Positions 24,906 to 33,613 are shown, counted from the stretch's first letter. The stretch: 64,000 bases of DNA from Paenibacillus amylolyticus (GCF_003719335.1 NZ_RIAS01000023.1:1-64000); one strand, 5' to 3'. Program-made: numbers and translations. Notes: generated from the letters alone by a model not told the origin.

Positions 24906-26999
24906 TTAAACATGTCCTCCAGCGAGTGACGCCGAAGCTGTACTTAAGGTATCGGCTGAACGAGTCGAACCATCAGCGATGGCTTCTCCTTGAGCCCCTT
25001 GCTGCAACTGATACATCTGATAATAGCGTCCTTTCCGCTCCATCAGCTCATCATGCGCCCCTTGCTCTACAATTTTTCCACGATGCAGAACGAGGATCTG
25101 ATCTGCGGAGCGAATCGTTGACAGACGGTGGGCGATGATGAAAGTAGTACGTCCTTTTTTGAGGACTTCCAGCGCGCTCTGGATTAAAGCTTCCGTTTCC
25201 GTATCAATGTTGGCAGTGGCTTCGTCCAGAATCAGGATTGCGGGATCAAAGGCGAGTGCGCGTGCAAAAGAAATCAACTGCCGCTGTCCGGCAGACAGTG
25301 TGCTGCCTTTCTCAACCACCGGCTCGTCAAAACCTTGTGGCAGATGGGCCAGAATACGCTCTGCACCTACATCACGCAGTGCCTGCTCAATGCGTGTCCG
25401 GGAAATTTTTTCATCACCGAGACTGACATTGGAAGCAATCGTGCCTGTGAAGAGATATGGGTCTTGCAGTACGATCCCCATATGTTCACGAATCCACTGC
25501 TTAGGCAATTCCTTAACGTTCTGTCCGTCAATCGTGATTTTGCCTTTTTGCGGATCATAGAACCGGAACAGTAGATTGATGATCGAACTTTTACCAGAAC
25601 CGGTGTGACCTACGAGTGCCACGGTCTGACCTTGCGAAGCTTTGAACGAAATGTTATTCAGCACATAATCCTTTTTATAGGCGAACGACACATCGTCGAA
25701 GACGACATTACCTTTGTATCTCGGCATCGATCCGTCTGTAACCGGTTCTCCTTTTTCATCCATCAGCTCAAATACACGGCCGGCGGAGACAAGGGAAGAG
25801 TCCAGGTTCGCAAGCTGGTTGACCATACCGATGATCGGCTGGAACAACCGACCGAGAACATCGACAAAAGCATACAATACACCGAGTGAAATAATGCTTG
25901 TGCCTGTGATTGCACCTGCTCCGAAGTACCACAGAACTACGGCAAAGGCAATATTCCGCAGTACATTTACCAGGTTATGAGAGGTAAAGGCATTCAGATT
26001 CAGCATTTTGTTCTGATGTTTCATATAGTCTTCATTTAGCTCTTCGAATTCCTGCCGGGTTTGCTTCTGGCGGCGGAACACACGAATGATGGACATGCCC
26101 TGAATGGACTCATTGATGATGGCATTAATCTCACTTAGCCGCGAGCGAATAATCGTATTATAACGGGTAGCAAACTTGCGATAGAGCACAATCCACGCAA
26201 TGAGCATCGGTACAACGAACAATGAAATCAGACCCAGACGTACATCGAGCAAGAAGAGAGCAACATAAACTCCCGTAATCGTAATGATGCCTGAGAAAAA
26301 GTTGGACAGAACCGCCACGAACAGATCTTTGACGGCCTCTGTATCGTTGGTGACCCGGGAGACAACCTTTCCAGCGGGCAGGTTATCAAAAAAGTTTACC
26401 GGCAGCCGCTGAATGTGTGCATACACATCGTTGCGAAGCCGCTGAATGACCTTGTTGGCAGAGGATTGCAGCCAGAAGGTTTTACCGAACTCCATAATAA
26501 CGGAGATCACAAGAAAGATCAGATAATACACAATCAATTGATAGATGCTGGGCATCTCGGGTTTGTAAAAGGCAAAAAGTTCACCGGCAGATAGCGGCAC
26601 CGCCGCGTATTGCCCAGTAATTTCACCCGCGCGAGTCACCGTTAAAGTTCCGTTCGCGTATGAACGATCGCCATCGGGAGCACTGACCGGTTCACTGACA
26701 AAGTAAAAGCTTTTGCCAGCTTGCAGAACGCGTATCTCGGCTCCTTTGGTTTCGCCCGGTGTAAACAAACCTTCACGTTTATAGCTTTTTCCTTGATAAA
26801 TTGCAGCTTCTGGTGAAGCGGCCGTTTCATAGAATGGCTGCTCGATGGCGAGCAAGTGATTATCAATCATGGATTTGGCGATAAAGGGTCCGGCGAGTTC
26901 AGCCGCAACACCAATCGTCAGCATGATTAAGGCAGCGATGAATGTACCTTTGGCTTTCAAGGCATAGTCCAGCAGCCTTTTACCTGTATTGGACTTCAA
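24906..26999 (-). CDS. bmrD: ABC multidrug exporter half-transporter, BmrD-like (canonical ATPase site)
   Basis: A fused six-helix exporter membrane domain and nucleotide-binding domain, 697 residues. Walker A GHTGSGKSS is near residue 464, the signature LSAGQRQL near 565 and Walker B ILILDEATANID keeps the catalytic glutamate. An extra extracytoplasmic insert (about residues 50-150) between the first two helices matches the longer subunit of BmrCD-type heterodimers. The TTG start at 26999 has GGAGGT eight bases upstream. It follows bmrC by 12 bases and is the last gene of the unit. Confidence 0.9.
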   Translation of the reverse strand: MKSNTGKRLLDYALKAKGTFIAALIMLTIGVAAELAGPFIAKSMIDNHLLAIEQPFYETAASPEAAIYQGKSYKREGLFTPGETKGAEIRVLQAGKSFYFVSEPVSAPDGDRSYANGTLTVTRAGEITGQYAAVPLSAGELFAFYKPEMPSIYQLIVYYLIFLVISVIMEFGKTFWLQSSANKVIQRLRNDVYAHIQRLPVNFFDNLPAGKVVSRVTNDTEAVKDLFVAVLSNFFSGIITITGVYVALFLLDVRLGLISLFVVPMLIAWIVLYRKFATRYNTIIRSRLSEINAIINESIQGMSIIRVFRRQKQTRQEFEELNEDYMKHQNKMLNLNAFTSHNLVNVLRNIAFAVVLWYFGAGAITGTSIISLGVLYAFVDVLGRLFQPIIGMVNQLANLDSSLVSAGRVFELMDEKGEPVTDGSMPRYKGNVVFDDVSFAYKKDYVLNNISFKASQGQTVALVGHTGSGKSSIINLLFRFYDPQKGKITIDGQNVKELPKQWIREHMGIVLQDPYLFTGTIASNVSLGDEKISRTRIEQALRDVGAERILAHLPQGFDEPVVEKGSTLSAGQRQLISFARALAFDPAILILDEATANIDTETEALIQSALEVLKKGRTTFIIAHRLSTIRSADQILVLHRGKIVEQGAHDELMERKGRYYQMYQLQQGAQGEAIADGSTRSADTLSTASASLAGGHV

Positions 27000-27011
27000 A
27001 GTATTGACCTC

Positions 27012-28757
27012 CTACGTGGACAGATTGGACTCGACCTGTTGCCGTTCATATTGTTCACGGTACCAGCCATTCTTGGCGAGTAGTTCCTGGTGAGTGCCTT
27101 CTTCCGTAATTTTACCGTGCTCCAGCACGATGATCCGATCTGCGTGTTCGATAGCGGACAGGCGGTGTGTCGAGATCAGTGTTGTTTTGCCAGCACGTTT
27201 GCTGCGAATGTTTTCAATGATTTTAGCTTCTGTGCGAGCGTCAACAGCAGACAGGGCATCGTCAAGAATGAGAATATCCGGATCTGCGATAAAAGCCCGA
27301 GCGAGAGATACCCGTTGTTTTTGTCCACCAGACAAGGCGATGCCTTTTTCACCAACGAGTGTATCCAGACCATCAGACAAGGTTCCGAGGTCGCCGTCAA
27401 AGGCGGCAGTACGAATCGCTTCCATAATGACATCATCAGACGCGTCGGGTTTACCGAATTGAATGTTCTGACGAACCGATTTGGAGAACAAAACTTGTTC
27501 CTGTGGCACGTATCCAATCCAGCTGTGCAGGTCATCCTTCGCAATATCCTCGATGGAATGTCCTGAAATACTGAGAGTACCTGATCCAGCAGGGTATTCG
27601 TGAAGTAACTGTTTTAGCAGAGTGGATTTTCCACTTCCCGTGCGTCCTACCACGCCAAGTGTCTGCCCGCGCTGAAGGGTGACATTGATATGACTGAGAT
27701 TGTCGACGGTAGAGGTCGGATACCGGAAAGTCACGTCTTCCATAACAATCTCATCCGGTTGCGTAATATGAACAGGATGTTCTTTGTCCTGAACAGCAGG
27801 CTGAACGGATAACGTTTCGTTCACCCGATCCAGAGAAGCGCTCCCCCGTTGCATGAGGTTAATTAATTCACCGATGGCAAACATCGGCCAGATCATCATC
27901 CCTAGGTACATGTTGAACGATACGAGGTCTCCCAGGGTGATTTCATTGTGGAATACAAGATAAATACCGTAGGCCAGTGCAATGACATAACTTAGACCTA
28001 CGAATAGTCGAATGGTTGGTTCAAATAAAGCATCCATCCGGGCAACAGCCAGATTTTTGCGGTATACATCTTCCGTGACATCAGCAAATCGTTTCTCGTC
28101 CAGACGTTCCTGAACGTACGCGCGTACAACACGGATACCTGCAATGGACTCTAACACCTGATCGTTCATATCACCAAAGGCGTCCTGTGCCAACGTATAA
28201 CGTTGATGCACTGCTTTACCATAGATCATCATCGCGATGGCGATAAAAGGCAGGGGCAGAATTGCAGCCAAGGTCAGCTTCCAGCTAACGAGGAAACCCA
28301 TGGCGAACAGTACAGTTAAGAGAAATGCTGTGGAGTCTGTTAACGTGAGCATACCGAAACCTGCGGTTGTGGCAATCGAACGAAGATCGTTGGTGGCGCG
28401 AGCCATCAGATCCCCGGTCCTGTTTTTTTCGAAAAAGGGTGGTGTCATGCGCAACAAATGATCCATGAAGCGAGAGCGTAGTAATCGTTCTACGAGATTG
28501 GCTCCGCCGAATAATTTGTGCATCCATATGTACGTAATCAGATAGATAATAATGACCGTCCCAAGAATAAGTGCAATGTAAAACGTTAATGAGGCGCTTG
28601 TGATGGAGCCGCGTACGATCTCGTCGATGGCGTTCCCCAGAAGGCGCGGAGGCAGCAACTCAGCAATGCCCACAAGGATGAGCAAAATGACACCAATCAG
28701 GTATCTTTTGCGTTCCAGCCTGAAGAACCAGGCCAGGTTTTTAAGTACGGAGAACAA
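27012..28757 (-). CDS. bmrC: ABC multidrug exporter half-transporter, BmrC-like (degenerate ATPase site)
   Basis: This 581-residue half-transporter has a six-helix membrane domain, Walker A GRTGSGKST near residue 370 and signature LSGGQKQR. Its Walker B reads ILILDDALSAVD, with aspartate in place of the catalytic glutamate. This substitution marks the non-catalytic half of heterodimeric exporters such as B. subtilis BmrCD. It begins with TTG 28757 behind GGAAGGG. The order (581-residue half first, longer half second) and the upstream leader peptide plus terminator match the bmrBCD layout, so induction by translation-blocking antibiotics is likely. Confidence 0.9.
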   Translation of the reverse strand: MFSVLKNLAWFFRLERKRYLIGVILLILVGIAELLPPRLLGNAIDEIVRGSITSASLTFYIALILGTVIIIYLITYIWMHKLFGGANLVERLLRSRFMDHLLRMTPPFFEKNRTGDLMARATNDLRSIATTAGFGMLTLTDSTAFLLTVLFAMGFLVSWKLTLAAILPLPFIAIAMMIYGKAVHQRYTLAQDAFGDMNDQVLESIAGIRVVRAYVQERLDEKRFADVTEDVYRKNLAVARMDALFEPTIRLFVGLSYVIALAYGIYLVFHNEITLGDLVSFNMYLGMMIWPMFAIGELINLMQRGSASLDRVNETLSVQPAVQDKEHPVHITQPDEIVMEDVTFRYPTSTVDNLSHINVTLQRGQTLGVVGRTGSGKSTLLKQLLHEYPAGSGTLSISGHSIEDIAKDDLHSWIGYVPQEQVLFSKSVRQNIQFGKPDASDDVIMEAIRTAAFDGDLGTLSDGLDTLVGEKGIALSGGQKQRVSLARAFIADPDILILDDALSAVDARTEAKIIENIRSKRAGKTTLISTHRLSAIEHADRIIVLEHGKITEEGTHQELLAKNGWYREQYERQQVESNLST

Positions 28758-28862
28758 GTGTTATCCCTTCCTTTCGTTGTCCAAGAAGTGCAAAGTTTCG
28801 TTCAAAATGACATTAAAGCTTCTTAAGGTCCATTCAAGCGCAGTTCGATTCAATAAAAAACC

Positions 28863-28903
28863 CACAAAAAAAGACACACCGCACGCAGGCGGTATGTCTT
28901 TTA
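28863..28903 (-). terminator. Attenuator terminator in the bmrC leader
   Basis: Read on the minus strand, AAGACATACCGC pairs with GCGGTGTGTCTT and runs into a T-tract, about 105 bases ahead of the bmrC start. Just upstream (about 28907-28945) TACGGCGGC can pair with GCTGCCGTA, a candidate anti- or pre-terminator stem. Confidence 0.8.
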
Positions 28904-29009
28904 TCTTCATACGGCAGCATGACTCCGAGAGCAGAGCCGCCGCCGTACATAAGGTATTGTGAGCGAGCTTGACAGGGATCTGATAAAAAGAGACACCTGA
29001 AGTGCTGTC

Positions 29010-29090
29010 TTATGAACGGAAAAGTGATTTCGGGGATACTCCGGTATTTAATTGTGTGTGAATGTGAACCAACTTATGTGTGTTAAACAC
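29010..29090 (-). CDS. 26-residue leader peptide upstream of bmrCD
   Basis: The frame starts with GTG at 29090, preceded by AAAGGGTG at normal spacing, the same type of site used by recA and yajQ here. It encodes MFNTHKLVHIHTQLNTGVSP followed by KSLFRS and a TAA stop at 29010-29012. It lies between a promoter and an intrinsic terminator in the 5' leader of an exporter operon, the position of bmrB in B. subtilis. A small hairpin with a following T-run (28982-29009) lies directly after the stop codon. Stalling on this peptide could switch the downstream hairpins. The peptide is not similar to BmrB as far as I can recall. Confidence 0.6.
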   Translation of the reverse strand: MFNTHKLVHIHTQLNTGVSPKSLFRS

Positions 29091-29147
29091 CGTAATCACC
29101 CTTTCTTGTTAATGGAAATAAATGCAATGTAGACCTCGTATGTTTGC

Positions 29148-29177
29148 ATCTTACCACCCGTTTTTACAATCTGTCAA
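29148..29177 (-). promoter_or_regulatory. Sigma-A promoter for the bmrCD leader
   Basis: On the minus strand TTGACA (29177-29172) and TAAGAT (29153-29148) are separated by 18 bases, giving a leader of about 380 bases ahead of bmrC. Confidence 0.65.
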
Positions 29178-29282
29178 ACATTTTTCACAAGCTCGTATGC
29201 CTATATATGATTTACAGGGTTTGTGTTCAAGCCGCTCTAGCGATATGATGTAACATATATATACAAAAGGAGCTGACATCAC

Positions 29283-29582
29283 ATGAGTACCATACACGTA
29301 TCCGACCAAGCTGCTCGCTGGTACAAAGAAGAATTGAATTTGAACGAAGGAGACAGCATCCGCTTTTTTGCCCGTTACAGCTCTGGCGGTGGTCTTCATC
29401 CGGGATTTTCTTTGGGAATTGCCGTTGAAAAACCGAGACATCCTGCGGATCAAACGGAAGTTTCCGGCATTCAATTTTTTATGGAAGATCACGATTACTG
29501 GTATCTGAAAGGGCATCAGTTGCATGTAGATGTTGTAGAGGATGGCCGGGATATTGAATATCGGTATACTGAAGTGCAGTAA
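29283..29582 (+). CDS. HesB/YneR family protein
   Basis: The 99-residue product belongs to the HesB-like group represented by B. subtilis YneR: it starts IHVSDQAARWYKEELNL, then has FFARYSSGGGLHPGFSLGI and the later GIQFFMEDHDYW. It has the IscA-like fold outline but lacks the three conserved cysteines used for iron-sulfur assembly, so it is unlikely to be a classic scaffold. AAAGGAG precedes ATG 29283. It runs divergently from the exporter leader. Confidence 0.85.
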   Translation: MSTIHVSDQAARWYKEELNLNEGDSIRFFARYSSGGGLHPGFSLGIAVEKPRHPADQTEVSGIQFFMEDHDYWYLKGHQLHVDVVEDGRDIEYRYTEVQ

Positions 29583-29638
29583 ACACTAGCTAATAACTGA
29601 AAGGGGAGCACCGTCTTTTTGAAAAGGAGGGATGAGGA

Positions 29639-30088
29639 GTGGATCTGCCGGCGCGGGATATTGGGCAATATATTGCCAAACGTGCAAATATTGTAGTCAA
29701 AGCGGCCATTATGGCTGCGAATGAACAAGGTGAGCTGCTGCTCATCCAGCATGCGGAACAGGGGCATTGGCGATTGCCTGTCGGAGAGATGCGCCCTGGT
29801 GAGTCTATTGAAGAGGCGGCGCATCGTGAACTTTGGGAAGAGACAGGGTGGACTACGGAATCTGTAATTTTTGAAGCGTTATACTCCGGCCCCGAGTTGA
29901 GGCAAGTGCATGCGAACGGCGATGAGGAATACTATGTCATTGCTTTGTTTAAGGCCCTAATTATTCATGATCATCTTGTGGAAGCGCGGGTAAACAGCGA
30001 TGCGGGATTGAAGTTTTTTGATCCGAATGCACTGCCTTCGATGAACAGCATCAGCCAAACGCTACTGGAACAGTCTGGCTTAAAGTAA
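29639..30088 (+). CDS. Nudix hydrolase
   Basis: The 149-residue protein contains a complete Nudix box, GEMRPG-E-SIEEAAH-REL-W-EE-T-GW, near residues 49-71, plus flanking strands (AAIMAANEQGELLLI and LPVGEMRPG). Members hydrolyse nucleoside diphosphates linked to other groups; the substrate cannot be told. The start is GTG 29639, seven bases after AGGAGGG. It follows the HesB-like gene by 56 bases and may share its transcript. Confidence 0.88.
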   Translation: MDLPARDIGQYIAKRANIVVKAAIMAANEQGELLLIQHAEQGHWRLPVGEMRPGESIEEAAHRELWEETGWTTESVIFEALYSGPELRQVHANGDEEYYVIALFKALIIHDHLVEARVNSDAGLKFFDPNALPSMNSISQTLLEQSGLK

Positions 30089-30202
30089 TATGTGCAGGCA
30101 GCACGAACGTTTAAGGTAACAGGATAAACTTCAGTGTGTACATTGTGGATCTTTAGTATGTGCAGAGTGAATTTGAAGATGAAACTGTAGTGTATGAACT
30201 CA

Positions 30203-30247
30203 AAAAAAGACCTCGACTGCCACTATACAGTGGAAGTTGAGGTCTTT
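30203..30247. terminator. Bidirectional terminator between Nudix gene and converging hypothetical gene
   Basis: AAAAGACCTC(G)ACT pairs with AGTTGAGGTCTTTT around an inner CCACT/AGTGG stem, with A- and T-runs at the ends. Confidence 0.85.
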
Positions 30248-30270
30248 TGCATTTTTTTGTGTTCTTTGGA

Positions 30271-30783
30271 TTATACCTGATCCAGTGGCGCATCATCCAT
30301 TGCAAAATCGAAATCATCGATATCAAACACCTGCACAGGTGACTCGGACTCAATGATGCGGGCAATTAACTCCACTTGATCGGTCAGGATTGGAACGCCC
30401 AGACGCTGAGATGTGAGAATCAGTTCTGTCTCAATCGGATCAAAATATTCGCCATATTGGGCGGTGTCCATCGAGTTAACGATGGTAATGGAAGCTTGAT
30501 TACCAAACAGAATGGCAGGGCTTTTTGCCCAGGGAACCGCTAGGGCGCGCTCAATCTTTTTCTTATTTAAGGGCTCCTCGAAATAGGAGATCAATTCGTT
30601 GATTTTGGATTTGACGTGCTGGTCATCTGTGGGATTATCCATCATGGGGTCAGCACTGCTCTGAAATTCATATAGTTCAAGGATGGTGGTGTAAGGAACG
30701 ATATATTCCACAGGCGCCGGCGGCGCAAGCAATTGACCGTAAATAGCCACCATCACGGCTTCGGTAACAAAGGGACGTGACAT
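30271..30783 (-). CDS. Conserved hypothetical protein, acidic C-terminus
   Basis: The 170-residue protein is not assigned to a function. It begins MSRPFVTEAVMVAIYGQLL and has a central helical part with HVKSKINELISYFEEPLNKK. Its end, with VQVFDIDDFDFAMDD, is strongly acidic. I recall similar proteins in Paenibacillus labelled 'ADP-heptose synthase', but no nucleotidyltransferase motif is visible, so that label looks unjustified. No membrane segment or signal peptide. A TTCAGGAGGA-like site precedes the start on its strand. Confidence 0.7.
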   Translation of the reverse strand: MSRPFVTEAVMVAIYGQLLAPPAPVEYIVPYTTILELYEFQSSADPMMDNPTDDQHVKSKINELISYFEEPLNKKKIERALAVPWAKSPAILFGNQASITIVNSMDTAQYGEYFDPIETELILTSQRLGVPILTDQVELIARIIESESPVQVFDIDDFDFAMDDAPLDQV

Positions 30784-30980
30784 GGTTCCTGAATCCTCCT
30801 GAGGACGATAAACGTCGTGAAGTGCTAAATGAGTTCATCTGACAAGGCGAGAAGGCTGCCCATTCCCTGTTGCAGATGAAGTATCTGTTTGCATGAATAG
30901 AAGTATAGCACAGAGCGGTGGGAAATACAGCCAGTTTGCAAAAGCATACATGCTTACCGAACTGTATCATTCCGTACGCT

Positions 30981-31424
30981 TCAGGATTTGCCTAAAAGCA
31001 GGGACAGGATGCCTGCTGCAATCAATGGCCCGACGGGTACACCTTTGAACAAGGCAACGCCTAGAACTGTACCGATCAAGAGGCCTGCCACAACTGTTGG
31101 CTGTGTGCTCATCAGCGATGCGCCGCGACCACCCAGATAAGCCACAAGCAAACCAACGCCGATGGCGAGCAGTGACTTCCAATGCAGAAATGATTCACCG
31201 ATGGTCTGCAGGCTCATTTTACCACTGGCAAGAGGAGCCATGACACCAATCGTCAGAATGATAATACCCAGTGTGAGTCCGTATTTTTCAAGCCAGGGAA
31301 AGGCTTGATTGACGTTCAATACACGAAGCAGTAACAGGAATACCATCGCTACAGTTACAGGTGTGTTACTGCTAATGATGCCAAGCGCTGCGAACACAAG
31401 CAACAGAAGGGAGGTCATATCCAT
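30981..31424 (-). CDS. DUF441 family membrane protein
   Basis: This 147-residue protein has four hydrophobic segments and the DUF441 (YeaL/YtwI) blocks: AALGIISSNTPVTVAM, EKYGLTLGIIILTIGVMAP, VGLLVAYLGGRG and GVALFKGVPVGPLIAAGI. Its function is unknown in all organisms. ATG 31424 lies 11 bases after GAGGAG, while ATG 31433 lies only two bases after it, so the shorter form is preferred. It starts inside the last codons of ypdA, implying translational coupling. Confidence 0.85.
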   Translation of the reverse strand: MDMTSLLLLVFAALGIISSNTPVTVAMVFLLLLRVLNVNQAFPWLEKYGLTLGIIILTIGVMAPLASGKMSLQTIGESFLHWKSLLAIGVGLLVAYLGGRGASLMSTQPTVVAGLLIGTVLGVALFKGVPVGPLIAAGILSLLLGKS

Positions 31425-31429
31425 GGATT

Positions 31430-32449
31430 TCATTGCTCCTCAGATTGAGCATGATTACTGCCGCCACGATGTTCTGTTTTGCTAATAATATGTTCAGCAA
31501 TGTAGCGTCCATGCCAGCGGCCTGATTCGATGAATACTTCATTGGCATTGCGCCCTGAAGCGATAACACCCCCCACATAAACGCCTGGTACACTGCTTTC
31601 CATCGTTTGGGGATCGTATAATGGCTTATCCATATCCTCAGACATCTCTGCTCCAATGGAGGCAAGCAATTGGCGATCAGGCCTGAACCCGGTCATGGCG
31701 AGCACGAAGTCATTCTCAAGTTCGCTCTCCGAACCATCTGTGTGCACAATTCGAATGGAATCATCCAGGATTTCATTAACACGTGAACCGAGATGAAGCG
31801 TAATGCGGTTTTTCTGCACCATACTTTCGAATAACGGGCGAACCCAAGGCTTGATATGCTCGGACAGACCTGTACCGCGGTATACCATATCAATATGAGC
31901 GCCAACCCGGACAAGCTCCATGGCGGCGTCAACCGCTGAGTTACTTCCACCAACGATGGCCACGCGTGTATTGGTATATGGGTGCGCTTCACGGAAGTAA
32001 TGGGTGACTTTATCCTTGTCTTCACCAGGGATGCCGAGGTAATTCGGGTGATCGAAATAGCCGGTAGCTACGACGACATGTCGCCCTTGATGTACGATGG
32101 TTTCTCCACGCCGATTAACCGTATGTACCTCGAAGGTGCCGTCTTCTTTACGCTGGATCTTACGGGCTTCCTCATAATTATGAATACGCAGGCCGAAATG
32201 TTCGGCTACTTTGCGATAATAGGCAAGTGCTTCATAACGAAACGGCTTGTCATTGGCCGAACTGAATGGCACGTTCCCGATCTCCAGCAACTCGGCTGTA
32301 CTAAAAAATTGCATGTGAGTCGGGTAGAGATAGATGGATTGTACGATATTGTGTTTCTCAATAATGACAGCGGACAATCCTACCCGCTCACATTCAATGG
32401 CAGCGGACAGACCGCATGGGCCTCCGCCAATAATAATGACATCTTCCAT
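31430..32449 (-). CDS. ypdA: YpdA family bacillithiol disulfide reductase
   Basis: YpdA (Bdr) is the FAD/NADPH-dependent reductase of oxidised bacillithiol in Bacillota. The 339-residue protein has an N-terminal FAD motif IIIGGGPCGLSAAIE, the YPTHMQFFSTAELLEIG block typical of YpdA, the NADPH motif VAIVGGSNSAVDAAME near residue 167, and a C-terminal PGVYVGGVIASG segment. The cysteine in GGGPCGLS corresponds to the conserved YpdA active-site cysteine. It is divergent from the ArsR-type regulator at 32629 and is followed by the DUF441 gene. Confidence 0.92.
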   Translation of the reverse strand: MEDVIIIGGGPCGLSAAIECERVGLSAVIIEKHNIVQSIYLYPTHMQFFSTAELLEIGNVPFSSANDKPFRYEALAYYRKVAEHFGLRIHNYEEARKIQRKEDGTFEVHTVNRRGETIVHQGRHVVVATGYFDHPNYLGIPGEDKDKVTHYFREAHPYTNTRVAIVGGSNSAVDAAMELVRVGAHIDMVYRGTGLSEHIKPWVRPLFESMVQKNRITLHLGSRVNEILDDSIRIVHTDGSESELENDFVLAMTGFRPDRQLLASIGAEMSEDMDKPLYDPQTMESSVPGVYVGGVIASGRNANEVFIESGRWHGRYIAEHIISKTEHRGGSNHAQSEEQ

Positions 32450-32558
32450 GTTCTTAATCCTCCTTCATTACAAGCAATATAATCCTACCGTAAATAACAC
32501 TTCAATGCCAGTTCTGCCAGGCGTCACAATGTGATAAAAAATCAAATAATAAATTGAA

Positions 32559-32609
32559 TTGACTTCCAGATGAATAAAGATTAGTATCAAATTAGATACT
32601 TATCTAATT
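32559..32609 (+). promoter_or_regulatory. Promoter and palindromic operator of the ArsR/DUF2087 gene
   Basis: TTGACT at 32559-32564 and TAGTAT at 32582-32587 are 17 bases apart. Right after the -10 lies an exact palindrome, AATTAGATA-CT-TATCTAATT (32590-32609), covering the expected start of transcription. Autorepression by the encoded ArsR-type protein is the simplest reading. Confidence 0.65.
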
Positions 32610-32628
32610 AAATGTGAGGTGTACATTG

Positions 32629-33222
32629 ATGCAGCTTGAGAAAATTGTGGCCTATCACAAAGCCTTGGCTGATCCTACACGGCTGCGGATGCTCCTGCTT
32701 CTTTCCGAAGGAGAACTGCATGGACAAGCGCTCGCGGAGCGCCTTAACTTGTCTCAGCCGACGGTGACTCATCATGCTGCCAAGCTGAGAGAAGCTGCGC
32801 TTATTCAAGAGCGGCGGGAGAAAAATACGGTTTATTTTACACTGAACCCTGCGTTTATTCGCGAACATGCTCAGGCTTCAGTTGATTTTATTTTCAAAAG
32901 AAAGGAGCAGTCTGATATGACAGATGTGAACGAAACCCTGAAAGCGTCCATCATGAGGAACTTTTTTTCCAAGGATGGCCGGCTTCGTCAAATTCCTGCA
33001 CAGTACAAGAAAAAGCTGGTCGTGCTTGAATATCTGGTGGAGCAATTAGAGTTTGGACGCAAGTACAGCGAAAAAGAAATCAACACGTTTATTCAGGAAT
33101 ATCATGAGGATTTTGCTACCCTTCGCCGGGAATTTATCATGCATCAGTTCATGTACCGCGAAGACGGAGTGTATGAATTAAATCCGCGAGAAATGTGGAC
33201 GAGATGGGATCAGGTGAAATAA
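32629..33222 (+). CDS. ArsR-type winged-helix regulator with C-terminal DUF2087 domain
   Basis: The first 85 residues form an ArsR-like winged helix (HKALADPTRLRMLLLL, then LNLSQPTVTHHAAKL as the recognition region). After a linker, residues 105-195 match DUF2087: LRQIPAQYKKKLVVLEYL, FGRKYSEKEINTFI, then FATLRREFIMHQFMYRE. Such fusions occur in Bacillota with unknown ligands. No arsenic- or metal-binding cysteines are seen. ATG 32629 lies seven bases after GAGGTG. The upstream palindrome suggests autoregulation, and ypdA is transcribed divergently. Confidence 0.88.
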   Translation: MQLEKIVAYHKALADPTRLRMLLLLSEGELHGQALAERLNLSQPTVTHHAAKLREAALIQERREKNTVYFTLNPAFIREHAQASVDFIFKRKEQSDMTDVNETLKASIMRNFFSKDGRLRQIPAQYKKKLVVLEYLVEQLEFGRKYSEKEINTFIQEYHEDFATLRREFIMHQFMYREDGVYELNPREMWTRWDQVK

Positions 33223-33251
33223 AGAGAGAATAGCAATAAAAAATAAAGGGC

Positions 33252-33281
33252 TTGACAAACGCACAACAGACTGTGTAACAT
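33252..33281 (+). promoter_or_regulatory. Promoter of the rsgA leader
   Basis: TTGACA at 33252-33257 and TAACAT at 33276-33281 are 18 bases apart. Transcription would begin about 25 bases before a short ORF and more than 400 bases before rsgA. Confidence 0.65.
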
Positions 33282-33312
33282 GATGGCATATTCTACAAGG
33301 GAGGCGATGTTC

Positions 33313-33396
33313 ATGACAAATCTAACGGCAGTATACGTGGAGTTGAATAGGAACAGCGTCTCCGGAACGGATCAAGGTACATCGATTTTGCTATAG
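33313..33396 (+). CDS. 27-residue leader ORF upstream of rsgA
   Basis: ATG 33313 follows a strong AAGGGAGG site and encodes MTNLTAVYVELNRNSVSGTD then QGTSILL before a TAG stop. Directly after the stop is a 6-bp hairpin TGGATA-GAAA-TATCCA (33398-33413), then ACTTTG..CAAAGT pairing (about 33414-33449), then an intrinsic terminator. The arrangement resembles translation-controlled attenuators. It is not a peptide I recognise, and it could instead be a genuine small protein. Confidence 0.5.
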   Translation: MTNLTAVYVELNRNSVSGTDQGTSILL

Positions 33397-33449
33397 CTGG
33401 ATAGAAATATCCAACTTTGGCGAGCGATGATAAGACCTTCAGACAAAGT

Positions 33450-33476
33450 CACGGGGCACGTACCCGTGGCTTTTTT
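33450..33476 (+). terminator. First leader terminator upstream of rsgA
   Basis: CACGGG pairs with CCCGTG around GCACGTA and is followed by six T residues. Confidence 0.8.
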
Positions 33477-33582
33477 GTGTGCTGATAGGGGGGAGTTCCA
33501 GGGCTAGAATAACGGAGTGGGTATAGGCTAACCGTTATTCCATATGCTGTGGGGACAACCTTATTCAGATAACTATGATTTG

Positions 33583-33613
33583 CCGCGGGTGTGAACAACC
33601 TCGTGGTTTTTTT
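33583..33613 (+). terminator. Second leader terminator upstream of rsgA
   Basis: CCGCGGG pairs with CCTCGTGG allowing G-U pairs, followed by seven T residues. Between the two terminators lies a perfect 9-bp inverted repeat, GAATAACGG/CCGTTATTC (about 33507-33541). Confidence 0.7.

Noticed and set aside
24906..28757. Possible lantibiotic or peptide exporter
   Set aside because: No peptidase domain or precursor peptide gene is present; the degenerate/canonical ATPase pair and leader fit BmrCD-type multidrug exporters.
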